Below are positions 16,136 through 24,258 of a stretch of DNA of 64,000 nt, piece after piece. The notes under the pieces are model-generated. The model was not told the DNA's origin. It saw only the letters and a list, made by a program, of their open reading frames with translations, and searched no databases. Position 1 is the first letter of the stretch. The number at the start of each line of letters is the position of its first letter. Source of the stretch: JBGAJN01 sp044224905 (lineage in GTDB: Bacteria; Verrucomicrobiota; Verrucomicrobiia; Limisphaerales; JBGAJN01); NCBI GenBank assembly GCA_044224905.1, contig JBGAJN010000002.1:124001-188000 (forward strand), read 5' to 3'. The translations under genes were made by a program, and so were the position numbers.

Positions 16136-17239
16136 CTAGGGACCGCGAACGGTTTTGATGAATTCCTGCAAATCCGCGTAATCATCCGCGCCCAGCTTTG
16201 CTTTGCCGCGCATGTTCCCGATGAGGTTGTTCCACGAAGTCGAATCGTAAGGAACCGGATCGAACAACTGGTGGCAGTTGCTGCACGGTCCGGCGAACAC
16301 CGCTCGCCCGCGTTTCACCGCCGCCGAGACGGACGCATTGTTACCCGTTCCGGACGTTCCAGCGGAGGCGGAGGAGGCAAACAGTCCGCCAAGGGATTTT
16401 GTCGGCGCGGCCTTCGCCGCATTGACCACCGGCGTCACCGAGGCGCCTTCGCGTTCCAACACGCAGCGGAAACCGTAGAGACCACCGCGCATCGTCGGCT
16501 CGGCAGGGTAACGATAGCCGGACTGAAGATTCATCGGGTCGCGAAAGATCCACGAGGCACCGCGGAGGATTTTAAAATGAATGCCGCCGCCGTCGTCCTC
16601 GAGCTTTTTATACTCGAGCCGAATCTCGGTCGAATTCATCTGCCGATCATACCAATCCTGGCACCACTCGAAAACGTTCCCCGCGAGATCGTAAATGCCG
16701 AGCGCATTCGGAGCGCAACTTCCTACAGGCGCCGTGTTCGCGCCGTCCACTGGTTTGTAACCGGGCGTGCTGGGACTGGGTTCCGGCGGCGGCCATTTGT
16801 CACCCCATGGATACTTCGTCGCGCCGATGGCGATCGTCCATTCCTTGTCCGAGGGCAGCCGGTAGCGATCTTCCGGCCCGATGCGTTTGAGCGCCCGTTC
16901 GGCCCGCGTGAGCCATCGGCAAAACGCGACGGATTCGTACCAGCTAAGATTCGCCGCAGGATGCAAGGGACTGAGTCCGCGCGGAATGGGGTTTTCGCGA
17001 ATGCCGTTGGCCTTCAGGTAGGCTTGAAAATCCTGCACCCGCGTCTCCCAAATGCTCATCAACGAAGTCGTGCCGGGCAGCGCAACGAATTTCATTCCGA
17101 GCGAATTCACCATGGGTTGCGCGTTCAATGCTGGAGCTGCCGCCAGCGCGGCGAATGCGCCCAAAAACGCCGCGCAAAATAGAATTACGCCGGCTGGACG
17201 TATATGGATATTTGCGCGGTGGTGGTTCAATGGCGCCAT
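16136..17239 (-). CDS. Exported SUMF1/formylglycine-generating-type domain fused to a small cytochrome c domain
   Basis: In the 367-residue protein a signal peptide (MAPLNHHRANIHIRP, then hydrophobic to about residue 40) precedes a SUMF1/FGE-sulfatase-like domain at about 45-265. Its diagnostic pieces are YRLPSDKEWTIAIG, GIYDLAGNVFEWCQDWY, ILRGASWI and YGFRCV. A Ser/Ala linker leads to CSNCH (C319-H323), one covalent haem site, with NLIGNM as a candidate Met-ligand region. SUMF1 proteins may be FGEs, EgtB-like or non-catalytic sugar/protein binders, and I cannot say which. The start was moved to 17239 because upstream residues would precede the signal peptide. The gene stands alone. Confidence 0.82.
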   Translation of the reverse strand: MAPLNHHRANIHIRPAGVILFCAAFLGAFAALAAAPALNAQPMVNSLGMKFVALPGTTSLMSIWETRVQDFQAYLKANGIRENPIPRGLSPLHPAANLSWYESVAFCRWLTRAERALKRIGPEDRYRLPSDKEWTIAIGATKYPWGDKWPPPEPSPSTPGYKPVDGANTAPVGSCAPNALGIYDLAGNVFEWCQDWYDRQMNSTEIRLEYKKLEDDGGGIHFKILRGASWIFRDPMNLQSGYRYPAEPTMRGGLYGFRCVLEREGASVTPVVNAAKAAPTKSLGGLFASSASAGTSGTGNNASVSAAVKRGRAVFAGPCSNCHQLFDPVPYDSTSWNNLIGNMRGKAKLGADDYADLQEFIKTVRGP

Positions 17240-17347
17240 TTTCAACGCGGTACACTTTCTGCGCAAGCGCGTTGTTTCAAGGAGGGGCCACCAGCTCTCT
17301 GAATTCAACGGGTGTTGAGGCCGCGCAATTGGAGCGTGGAGGATAGG

Positions 17348-17375
17348 AAAACCACTCCACCTGATGGCGGAGTGG
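17348..17375 (-). terminator. Intrinsic terminator after the AP2-like gene
   Basis: On the minus strand a 7-bp perfect stem CCACTCC/GGAGTGG with a 10-nt loop is followed by TTTTCC. It starts about 30 bp after the stop of the AP2-like gene. Confidence 0.7.
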
Positions 17376-17404
17376 CTGGGTTAAATCCCTTGGACTGACG
17401 GAGG

Positions 17405-17848
17405 TTAATCCTCCATCGTGCTAAGTCCGACTTTGCGTGCCTTGATGGCAAGGGCCTTCGCCTTCGCTTCGCCGAACTTCTTAACGGAGAACATCTGCTT
17501 TTGCACGACGTAGGGCTTCGGGCTCCAGGTGGCGACCCAGAACCAGTATTTCTCGCCGCGCACGGTGCGGGAACCACGGCGGACGCCGATGATTCCTGAT
17601 TTGCCCTTGCGGCGGACGGTTTCGGCCCATTCGCGGCGGGTCATTTCGCCGTGCTTGGCGAGCAATTTTTGATAGTGCTCCTTCGCGGCTTTCAAGGCCT
17701 TAGCCTTTCCTCCCATACGTCGGTCGGCAAAGAACGCGTTATGCGTCGTTCCATTGCGAACGAGCCGGACAAAGAATCCGTGGGTGTGGTTGTCGACTTG
17801 ATCGATGCGGGAGATCCCCGCCATTGCATTGCGTTTGCGTGCTTTCAT
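17405..17848 (-). CDS. AP2/ERF-like small basic protein
   Basis: The 147-residue Lys/Arg-rich protein has two related segments. GISRIDQVDNHTHGFFVRLV plus a Lys/Ala helix (about 11-65) and GIIGVRRGSRTVRGEKYWFW plus a second Lys/Ala helix (about 86-140) each read as three beta strands followed by an amphipathic helix, the layout of the AP2 DNA-binding domain. In bacteria such domains are known mainly from integrases and homing endonucleases; here no nuclease or recombinase is attached. A DNA-binding role is likely but its target is unknown. It is divergent from xseB and has its own terminator. Confidence 0.68.
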   Translation of the reverse strand: MKARKRNAMAGISRIDQVDNHTHGFFVRLVRNGTTHNAFFADRRMGGKAKALKAAKEHYQKLLAKHGEMTRREWAETVRRKGKSGIIGVRRGSRTVRGEKYWFWVATWSPKPYVVQKQMFSVKKFGEAKAKALAIKARKVGLSTMED

Positions 17849-18025
17849 GTTAGGCGATTGGACATGTTGTTATTATGCAGGCTTCGGCCTTGGGTTCAAT
17901 CGTCGGCAGTCTACACCTAGCGACCGATTGAAATCCAAGATTTTGTCTCTATGATGCCGGACGAGGCACTTTGGTTACGACATAATCACTTTACGTGCTC
18001 GGAGGTATTCGTTAGCCTTTCTCCC

Positions 18026-18295
18026 ATGTCGAAAGCAGCCAAGAGCTCGGCCGCGTCTGCAGATGCCGCGGCCGATTTGCCTTTTGAAGAGGCGATCAAG
18101 AGACTCGAGACCATCGTGGAAGCGATGGAAGCCGAGGAATTGAGCCTTGATTCCCTGTTGGCGCGCTTCGACGAGGGCACGCGTCTCGCCAAGGTTTGCC
18201 AGACGAAACTTGCGGAAGCTGAATTGAAAATCCGCCAATTGGAAAAGAACGCCGCCGGCGAGCTGGTATTGAAACCCGCTGCGACCGGCGAATAG
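18026..18295 (+). CDS. xseB: Exodeoxyribonuclease VII small subunit
   Basis: The 89-residue protein matches the XseB pattern: LPFEEAIKRLETIVEAMEAE, LSLDSLLARFDEGTRLAKVC and a coiled C-terminal helix ending in AEAELKIRQL. It forms the small subunit of ExoVII, which degrades single-stranded DNA. The large subunit XseA is not in the window. The start at 18026 fits the family length; the frame is open 25 codons upstream but that part is not conserved in character. dxs follows 20 bp downstream on the same strand, an arrangement often seen for xseB and isoprenoid genes. Confidence 0.94.
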   Translation: MSKAAKSSAASADAAADLPFEEAIKRLETIVEAMEAEELSLDSLLARFDEGTRLAKVCQTKLAEAELKIRQLEKNAAGELVLKPAATGE

Positions 18296-18315
18296 CCTTA
18301 ACGAATTTGAAAACT

Positions 18316-20307
18316 ATGACGAGATACCTGGACATGGTGGACCACCCGGCCCACGTCAAGAAACTCAAACTGGATCAGCTCACTTCGCTGGCGGAAGAAA
18401 TTCGTCAGGAATTGATCACAAAGCTTTCCAAAAACGGCGGCCATCTGGGCCCGAATCTCGGCGTCGTCGAGTTGACGCTCGCCTTACATCGTGTTTTCAC
18501 CACGCCGAAGGACAAGTTCGTTTGGGATGTCAGCCATCAGGTTTACGTCCATAAGCTCCTGACCGGCCGCAAAGATCGTTTCCACACCATTCGCACGACT
18601 GACGGCCTCAACGGCTTCGCCCTCCGGACCGAGAGCGAGCACGATTGCTACGGCGCGGGCCACGCGGGCACGGCCCTCTCTGCTGCGCTTGGCATGTGCG
18701 CCGCGCGTGATCAACGCAACAGCGATGAAAATGTTGTGGCCATCTTCGGCGACGCGGCGTTGACCAATGGCGTTTCCTTCGAAGCGCTGAACAACATCGC
18801 GCACACGACCAAAAAGTTCATCGGCATCCTCAACGACAACGAGTGGAGCATCGCCAAGAACGTCGGCGCGATTGCCAGCTACCTCAACAAGCTGATCACG
18901 CATCCGTCGTACAACCGCTTGCAGCGTGATTTCGAACGTCTGGTTCGTCGCATGCCCAAGGGCGATCTCGCGTTGAAGATCGGACACAAGGCAGAGGAAG
19001 CGCTGAAGGGCGCCGTCGGCGAAGTGACTCTGGAGCACAACCCCGTGAGTATCGACTCCGATGGCCGCGGCGGTTTCGGTAGCGCCGTATTGTTCGAAGA
19101 AATGGGCGTGCGCTATCTCGGGCCGATCGACGGCCACGATTTGCCGCTGCTCATCAACGCGCTCGAATACGCGAAGGACTGCGACGTTCCGGTCGTGCTC
19201 CACGTGCTCACCAAAAAGGGCAAGGGCTACGATGTCGCGATCGAGCATCCGGAGAAATTCCACGGCTGCGGACCGTACGACATCGCCACGGGCAACTCGC
19301 CCGCCACCAAGCCTGGAACCGCGCCGAACTATCAGGACGTGTTCGGTAACGCCCTCGTGAAAATGTGCCAGAAGGACAACACGCTCGTCGGCATCACGGC
19401 CGCAATGCCCAGCGGCACCGGCATGAAGGCGCTCGAGAAAGCCATGCCCAAGCGTTACTACGACGTCGGCATTGCTGAAGAGCACGCGGTGATTTTCGCC
19501 GCCGGCATGGCCACGATGGGCTTCCATCCGGTCGTCGCGATCTACTCGACCTTCCTCCAACGCGCATATGACTGCATTCATCACGACGTTTGCCTGCAGG
19601 ATCTGCCGGTGATTTTCTGCATGGACCGCGCGGGCTTGAGTGCCAACGACGGCCCCACGCATCACGGCCTGTTCGACATTTCGTACCTCCGCTGCCTGCC
19701 CAACGTCATCGGGATGGCGCCGTCCAACGAGGACGAGTTGGTCGACATGATGTTCACCGCGTCGCACGTGAAACACCCGACGTTCATCCGCTATCCGCGT
19801 GGTGCCGGTGAAGGCGTGAAAATCAAAGACGCGCCAAAGTTGCTCGAGGTCGGCAAGGCCGAGGTTGTGAAAAACTTCGAGAACAACCGCGGTATGAAGA
19901 TCGCGATGTTCCCGCTGGGCAACATGCAATCTGTCGCCCGCAAGGCCGCCGATCAGTTGATGGCCGAGGGCCACGACGTGGCGATCATCAACCCGCGCTT
20001 CACGAAACCGCTGGACGCTTCTACGCACGAATTCTTCGGACGTGCCGCCGATGTGGTGGTAACGCTGGAAGACCACGTGCTCATGGGCGGTTACGGAAGT
20101 TCCGTTCTGGAATTGTTCAGCGAAGCCAAGATCAGCACACCGGTTGCGCGTATCGGATGGCCGGATGTGTTCGTGGAACACGCGTCCACCGTCGATTATC
20201 TCCGCAACAAGCACGGCCTGACCGCTGAAAACACGGTCGCGAAGGTGAAGGCGTTGTTGAGCGCTCCGGCTGCGGTAGGCACGGCGCAATTCTCCCGCAC
20301 CGCTTAA
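18316..20307 (+). CDS. dxs: 1-deoxy-D-xylulose-5-phosphate synthase
   Basis: The 663-residue TPP enzyme condenses pyruvate and glyceraldehyde 3-phosphate, the first step of the MEP isoprenoid pathway. Visible signatures are GHLGPNLGVVELT, WDVSHQVYVHK, the TPP/Mg motif as GDAALTNGVSFEALN with DNEWSIAKNVG, GPIDGHDL, and the transketolase-type DVGIAEEHAV and RAGLSANDGPTHHGLFD. Several residues depart from the usual wording (GDAALTNG for GDGALTGG, GFALRTES for GFTKRSES). It is a little longer than the E. coli enzyme. ATG 18316 is preferred over a TTG at 18307. A strong terminator follows. Confidence 0.93.
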   Translation: MTRYLDMVDHPAHVKKLKLDQLTSLAEEIRQELITKLSKNGGHLGPNLGVVELTLALHRVFTTPKDKFVWDVSHQVYVHKLLTGRKDRFHTIRTTDGLNGFALRTESEHDCYGAGHAGTALSAALGMCAARDQRNSDENVVAIFGDAALTNGVSFEALNNIAHTTKKFIGILNDNEWSIAKNVGAIASYLNKLITHPSYNRLQRDFERLVRRMPKGDLALKIGHKAEEALKGAVGEVTLEHNPVSIDSDGRGGFGSAVLFEEMGVRYLGPIDGHDLPLLINALEYAKDCDVPVVLHVLTKKGKGYDVAIEHPEKFHGCGPYDIATGNSPATKPGTAPNYQDVFGNALVKMCQKDNTLVGITAAMPSGTGMKALEKAMPKRYYDVGIAEEHAVIFAAGMATMGFHPVVAIYSTFLQRAYDCIHHDVCLQDLPVIFCMDRAGLSANDGPTHHGLFDISYLRCLPNVIGMAPSNEDELVDMMFTASHVKHPTFIRYPRGAGEGVKIKDAPKLLEVGKAEVVKNFENNRGMKIAMFPLGNMQSVARKAADQLMAEGHDVAIINPRFTKPLDASTHEFFGRAADVVVTLEDHVLMGGYGSSVLELFSEAKISTPVARIGWPDVFVEHASTVDYLRNKHGLTAENTVAKVKALLSAPAAVGTAQFSRTA

Positions 20308-20330
20308 GCCGAGGATACAACTTGCAGCAA

Positions 20331-20363
20331 AGCGCCGGACTTTTGTTCGGCGCTTTTTGTTTT
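20331..20363 (+). terminator. Intrinsic terminator after dxs
   Basis: A 10-bp stem AGCGCCGGAC/GTTCGGCGCT (one G-T wobble) with a TTTT loop is followed by TTTTGTTTT. It lies 24 bp after the dxs stop codon. Confidence 0.93.
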
Positions 20364-20507
20364 CAGCGGGCAGATCGCGGTTGAAACGACTTGCCCGCCT
20401 CGCTCCGTCACGCTAAGAACAGCCCGCTTTTGTGCAGTTGCTCGGCGCGCGGTTTGGCGGCCGTTTCTGGCACAGTGCGTAAACCGAAAATTCTAAATCG
20501 TAATCAC

Positions 20508-21869
20508 ATGGCCTACACAACCTGCACAGTTCCCAACGGCGGCAAAATCACCATTGCCGGAGGCAAACTCAGCGTTCCCAACAATCCTATTATTCCGTTC
20601 ATCCGCGGCGACGGCACGGGCCCCGACATCTGGGCGGCCAGTGAGCGCGTGATGGATGCCGCAGTGCAAAAGGCCTACGGCGGCCAGCGCAAGATCGCGT
20701 GGATGGAAGTCTTCGCGGGCGAGGAATCGTTCAAGAAGTTCAACAACTGGCTGCCGGATGACACCGTCGAGGCGTTCAAGGAATTCCTCGTCGGCATCAA
20801 GGGCCCGCTCACCACGCCCGTGGGCGGCGGCATGCGCTCGCTCAACGTCGCCTTGCGGCAGATGCTCGACCTCTACGTCTGCCTGCGTCCCGTGCAGTGG
20901 TTCACCGGCGTCCCTTCGCCTGTGAAACATCCCGAAAAGGTGGACATGGTCATCTTCCGTGAGAACACCGAGGACATTTACGCCGGCATCGAATTCGTCG
21001 GCGGCTCGCCCGAAGCGCAGAAGGTTCTCGATTTCCTCGCGAAGGAATTCCCGAAGGACTTCAAAAAGATCCGCTTCGGCACGAAGGAACAAATCGCCGG
21101 CTACATGAAGCTCGCCGCGCCGGATCACGACGCCTCGCACATTCCCGTGCAGGTCGGCATCGGCATCAAGGCCGTTTCCAACGTCGGCACCATCCGCTTG
21201 ATCAAAGCCGCCGTGGAATACGCGCTGGCGAACAAGCGCCGCAACGTGACCATTGTCCACAAGGGCAACATCATGAAATACACCGAGGGCGCCTTCCGCG
21301 ATTGGAGCTACAGCGCGGCCGAACGCATCTTCGGCGACAAGGTTTACACTTGGGCCACGTGGGAAAAGACCAAGAAGGAAAAGGGCGAAGCCGCCGCGAA
21401 TGAAGAACAGAAGGCCGCGCTCGCCAAAGGCGCCATCCTCATCAAGGACGCGATCGCCGACATCGCGCTCCAGCAAGTGCTCACGCGTCCGACCGACTTC
21501 GACGTCATCGCCACACTGAACCTCAACGGTGATTACCTCAGCGACGCCTTGGCCGCGCAAGTGGGCGGCATCGGCATTGCGCCTGGTGGCAACATCAACT
21601 ACGTCACCGGTCACGCCATCTTCGAAGCCACGCACGGCACTGCGCCGAAGTATGCCGGCAAGGACGTCGTGAACCCCGGCTCCGTGGTGCTCTCCGGCGA
21701 AATGATGCTGCGCCACCTCGGCTGGACCGAAGCGGCGGACCTCATCGTCAAGGGCCTCAACGGCGCGATCGCCAGCAAGCGTGTGACGTATGACTTCGCC
21801 CGCCTGATGGAAGGCGCGACCGAGATCAAGTGCTCCGAGTTCGGCTCGAACATGATCAGCCACATGTAA
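20508..21869 (+). CDS. icd: NADP-dependent isocitrate dehydrogenase
   Basis: The 453-residue enzyme oxidatively decarboxylates isocitrate to 2-oxoglutarate in the TCA cycle. It follows the E. coli Icd pattern: PFIRGDGTGPDIW, the substrate-binding RSLNVALRQ with its phosphorylatable Ser, LDLYVCLRPV, FRENTEDIYAGIEF, NVTIVHKGNIMKYTEGAF and NLNGDYLSDALAAQVGGIGIAPGGN. About 30 residues (WEKTKKEKGEAAANEEQK region) extend a surface loop, giving a slightly longer protein than E. coli Icd. The start at 20508 (MAYTTCTVPNGG) fits the family; the preceding open frame is intergenic. No Shine-Dalgarno is visible. Confidence 0.95.
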   Translation: MAYTTCTVPNGGKITIAGGKLSVPNNPIIPFIRGDGTGPDIWAASERVMDAAVQKAYGGQRKIAWMEVFAGEESFKKFNNWLPDDTVEAFKEFLVGIKGPLTTPVGGGMRSLNVALRQMLDLYVCLRPVQWFTGVPSPVKHPEKVDMVIFRENTEDIYAGIEFVGGSPEAQKVLDFLAKEFPKDFKKIRFGTKEQIAGYMKLAAPDHDASHIPVQVGIGIKAVSNVGTIRLIKAAVEYALANKRRNVTIVHKGNIMKYTEGAFRDWSYSAAERIFGDKVYTWATWEKTKKEKGEAAANEEQKAALAKGAILIKDAIADIALQQVLTRPTDFDVIATLNLNGDYLSDALAAQVGGIGIAPGGNINYVTGHAIFEATHGTAPKYAGKDVVNPGSVVLSGEMMLRHLGWTEAADLIVKGLNGAIASKRVTYDFARLMEGATEIKCSEFGSNMISHM

Positions 21870-21889
21870 CGCCTCCCTCGGCTGCGGCC

Positions 21890-22150
21890 ATGCCTGAACT
21901 GAGCAGATTCTACGGCATCATCATTCGGATGTTTTACGGTGACCACGCGCCGCCGCATTTTCATGCCGTTTATCAGGGCGAGCAGGTTCAGATCAGTATC
22001 GAAACTTTGGCGGTGATGAATGGCTCCATGCGCCGGCGGGCGCTCTCTCTGGTGCTGGAATGGTCCGCGTTGCACCAGGATGAACTCCGTCAGGCGTGGG
22101 AGCTGGCCAGCCGCAACCAGGAACCTTCCAAAATTGCGCCGTTGGAGTAG
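21890..22150 (+). CDS. DUF4160 domain protein
   Basis: The 86-residue protein begins MPELSRFYGIIIRMFYGDHA and continues with the PPHFHA motif, the DUF4160 hallmark, followed by a helical C-terminal half. The family is usually encoded beside DUF2442, as here, and the pair is commonly suspected to be a toxin-antitoxin-like module. The biochemical function is unproven. It lies 20 bp after icd and 9 bp before the DUF2442 gene. The start at 21890 was chosen because an upstream ATG at 21830 falls inside icd in another frame. Confidence 0.85.
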   Translation: MPELSRFYGIIIRMFYGDHAPPHFHAVYQGEQVQISIETLAVMNGSMRRRALSLVLEWSALHQDELRQAWELASRNQEPSKIAPLE

Positions 22151-22159
22151 GATAAGCCC

Positions 22160-22459
22160 ATGATCCGGATCGTTTCCGCCGAACCGCTGCCGCAACACCG
22201 GCTGCAAGTCACCTTCAGCGACGGCGTGAGTGGAATTTTCCCCGTTGAACCCGAGCGGCGCGGCGGCGTGTTTCTGAAACTGCTGGACGCCGGCGTCTTT
22301 AATGCCGTCACCGTCAATCCTGATTTTGGCTGTGTCGAATGGCCGGGGGGCGTCGACCTATGCCCGGACACAATGCATCGGGCCATGATCGGTTCAGAAT
22401 CCTCAGTGGAACTTCCTTCACCAATGGCCTTGCGTGACGGCGGGAAAAAGAACCAATAA
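22160..22459 (+). CDS. DUF2442 domain protein
   Basis: The 99-residue protein has the DUF2442 pattern: VSAEPLPQHRLQVTFSDGV at about 5-23, then FLKLLDAGVFNAVTVNPDFG and VEWPGGVDLCPDTMH. It is the partner of the DUF4160 gene 9 bp upstream; such pairs are widespread in mobile or accessory positions. The last 20 residues are polar and poorly matched to the family. A role as the DNA-binding or antitoxin half is inference only. Confidence 0.85.
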   Translation: MIRIVSAEPLPQHRLQVTFSDGVSGIFPVEPERRGGVFLKLLDAGVFNAVTVNPDFGCVEWPGGVDLCPDTMHRAMIGSESSVELPSPMALRDGGKKNQ

Positions 22460-22609
22460 AGAAGTCGGCGTCAGGGGATTTTCAAAAACAAAGGTGCGGA
22501 AGGAACTGCAAGGCTCTTTGCATAGCCCGCAAGCTGGTGACCACCCACTTCGCCCGCCTCGTGCAGAGACGATCGCGCTTCGCTGGGCAGTCTCGGCGCG
22601 CTTGCGACG

Positions 22610-23518
22610 TTAAGGGTCAACGCGGTTGCCCGTGCCGGCTTGGGTTGCCGCGCCGCGTTCGGCGGTGCTGGGTTTGGTCCAGTGCCATTTGCGACAATGG
22701 GGACAGCGCTCATACCGTTCAGCTCCCATGTTGATGGCAAGCAGTGAAGGCTCGTAGTCGTTGGAACACTCCGGACAATGCCTGAGGCCGAACATCAGAC
22801 GCAGGGGCAGGGCGTGGCCGAAGTTGAGGCGAGCGAGGAACGCCGCCGCGCCGACGAACAGTGCAACCAGCCACAAGCCCACGATCACCTCCCAATTCGT
22901 CCGCCCCAGACCGCCCGCGTTCCAGGACATGAGGGTGAGCGGAAAGTTCGCCGCCCAATGCGCCGCCATTGCTCCGCTAAGGCCCAGCACCCAACGCCGC
23001 CGCAATTGGGAAAGCGTGATGGAGACAAAAGCGCTGTGGAACACGCACGTCATCAGTCGCTCGCTCAGGTATCCGCCAAAGGCATAGAAAGGGAGGCCGG
23101 CCAGCTTGGGCTGGTGGGAGATCCGCTCGGCGATGAACCACATCTCACCGAGCGCGAACCCGAGTCCGATGGCGAGAGCATAGCGGGAAAAGTTGTCCGG
23201 ACGGATGTCGCGCACGATCACGGGGATCAGCAGGGCGACCAGCTTGGCGGGTTCCTCCGTGAGGGGCGCGTAGAGTGAGGCCAGGCACTGGTAGGCGACG
23301 GAACTGCGGTTCAACTGACCGGCGAGCCAGTGGTCCAGCGGCAAACGCACGAGGTAGAACGCCAGCGGCTGCAGCGGCACAGTGATCAGGACCGCTGCAA
23401 ACAGGAGCCAACCGGTTGCGGGCTGGCGTACCTTGCGAATGACAGTGCCGAAGCCCGCGATGGCGAGCAGGCTGGTCAGCAGGGCGGCAAGGTAGATCCC
23501 GTGCATCTCAGAAGGCAT
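22610..23518 (-). CDS. PrsW-like intramembrane metalloprotease with a C-terminal Cys-rich segment
   Basis: The 302-residue protein has about seven to eight TM segments and the PrsW/CPBP-type metal-site pattern: adjacent Glu in LTEEPAKLVALL, another Glu in FALGEMWFIAE, His in VFHSAFVS and His in AAHWAANFPL. After the last TM helix it has CPEC...CPHC, a likely zinc ribbon, and a polar tail. PrsW-type proteases cleave anti-sigma factors in other bacteria, but no target is encoded nearby. The start was set at 23518 (MPSEMHGIYLA), just before TM1; an alternative is 23506, and the 20 upstream residues look non-coding. Confidence 0.75.
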   Translation of the reverse strand: MPSEMHGIYLAALLTSLLAIAGFGTVIRKVRQPATGWLLFAAVLITVPLQPLAFYLVRLPLDHWLAGQLNRSSVAYQCLASLYAPLTEEPAKLVALLIPVIVRDIRPDNFSRYALAIGLGFALGEMWFIAERISHQPKLAGLPFYAFGGYLSERLMTCVFHSAFVSITLSQLRRRWVLGLSGAMAAHWAANFPLTLMSWNAGGLGRTNWEVIVGLWLVALFVGAAAFLARLNFGHALPLRLMFGLRHCPECSNDYEPSLLAINMGAERYERCPHCRKWHWTKPSTAERGAATQAGTGNRVDP

Positions 23519-23670
23519 TTGGGAAGGCGAACGACTCAGGCACCGCGACGGCAGAAACGCGGGTGCGCCGGTGGCCACCGCGAAGCGGCGCCGTTGAGCT
23601 ATTGTTCCGCCTCCGAGCGCTGCAGTCTATCCTCTGATTAGGCCACATAAAAACCGACTCGTTTACCATC

Positions 23671-24117
23671 TCACTGGTTCCTTGTACTCAGATACACTGT
23701 GCCACCGAGATGCTCGACTCCTTCGATCTTTTCAAGCGGCACATGCGCGGGATCGAAGATCCAAAGGTATGCATAATGGGCGTGCGAACCGAAGCGAATT
23801 ACGACATGGGCCGGAAGCTTCGGAAGGTAATTTTGGTCCGTAACAACCCAAGGATAGTGTCCGTCAGGCGACAGCAGGGAATGGAGCTTAGTGATAGCAG
23901 GACAGTTAGTCTGCCAATCCGATCGGGCTTTAAAATTACTCAGGATAAACGTCACTTCTTTCTCGAATGCACCTGCTCCTCCGGCGTCTCGCATTGCTGT
24001 TTCGGCTTGGTGCTTCATATCACCATTCGACCGCGAACGATCTTCAGAGCATCCCACGATCGACTGGAAGGCGATCCAGGTAACCACTGCCAAAGTAATC
24101 TTCGCTCTTCTTATCAC
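23671..24117 (-). CDS. Unrecognised lipoprotein
   Basis: A 148-residue product has a clear lipoprotein signal: basic start MIRRAK, hydrophobic stretch, and lipobox SIVGC with acceptor Cys23. The mature part is polar and includes a WVVTDQNYLP and HVVIRFGSHAHYAYLWIFD segment. I do not recognise a family. The base composition is lower in GC than the metabolic genes around it, which fits an accessory gene. Its upstream flank is the 21-bp repeat array. Confidence 0.6.
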   Translation of the reverse strand: MIRRAKITLAVVTWIAFQSIVGCSEDRSRSNGDMKHQAETAMRDAGGAGAFEKEVTFILSNFKARSDWQTNCPAITKLHSLLSPDGHYPWVVTDQNYLPKLPAHVVIRFGSHAHYAYLWIFDPAHVPLEKIEGVEHLGGTVYLSTRNQ

Positions 24118-24258
24118 AAAACGGTCGATCGGGTATTAAGCCTTAAGGCGTGCACGGGCGCGTGCACACGCTGACTATTTGAATCCGTTGGCTCATTGTC
24201 GGTGGATGAAACCAGACCTCCGCGTTTCTGTGAAGGACTATTCAAATCCGGCAAAGCG
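24118..24258. other. AT-richer spacer between a lipoprotein gene and the 21-bp array
   Basis: I see no gene here. The open frames that cross it are created by the adjacent repeat array. The last 21 bp before 24259 (ending AAAGCG) could be a very degraded extra unit. Confidence 0.4.

Noticed and set aside
18484..20289. A 601-codon open frame on the minus strand opposite dxs
   Set aside because: It is a mirror of the high-GC dxs codon pattern: full of His/Val/Asp/Arg runs, with no domain I recognise, while the sense frame is a clear DXS.
20493..21863. A 456-codon open frame opposite icd
   Set aside because: Antisense shadow of a strongly conserved metabolic gene; its composition (His/Arg/Asp/Val-rich) is typical of such shadows.
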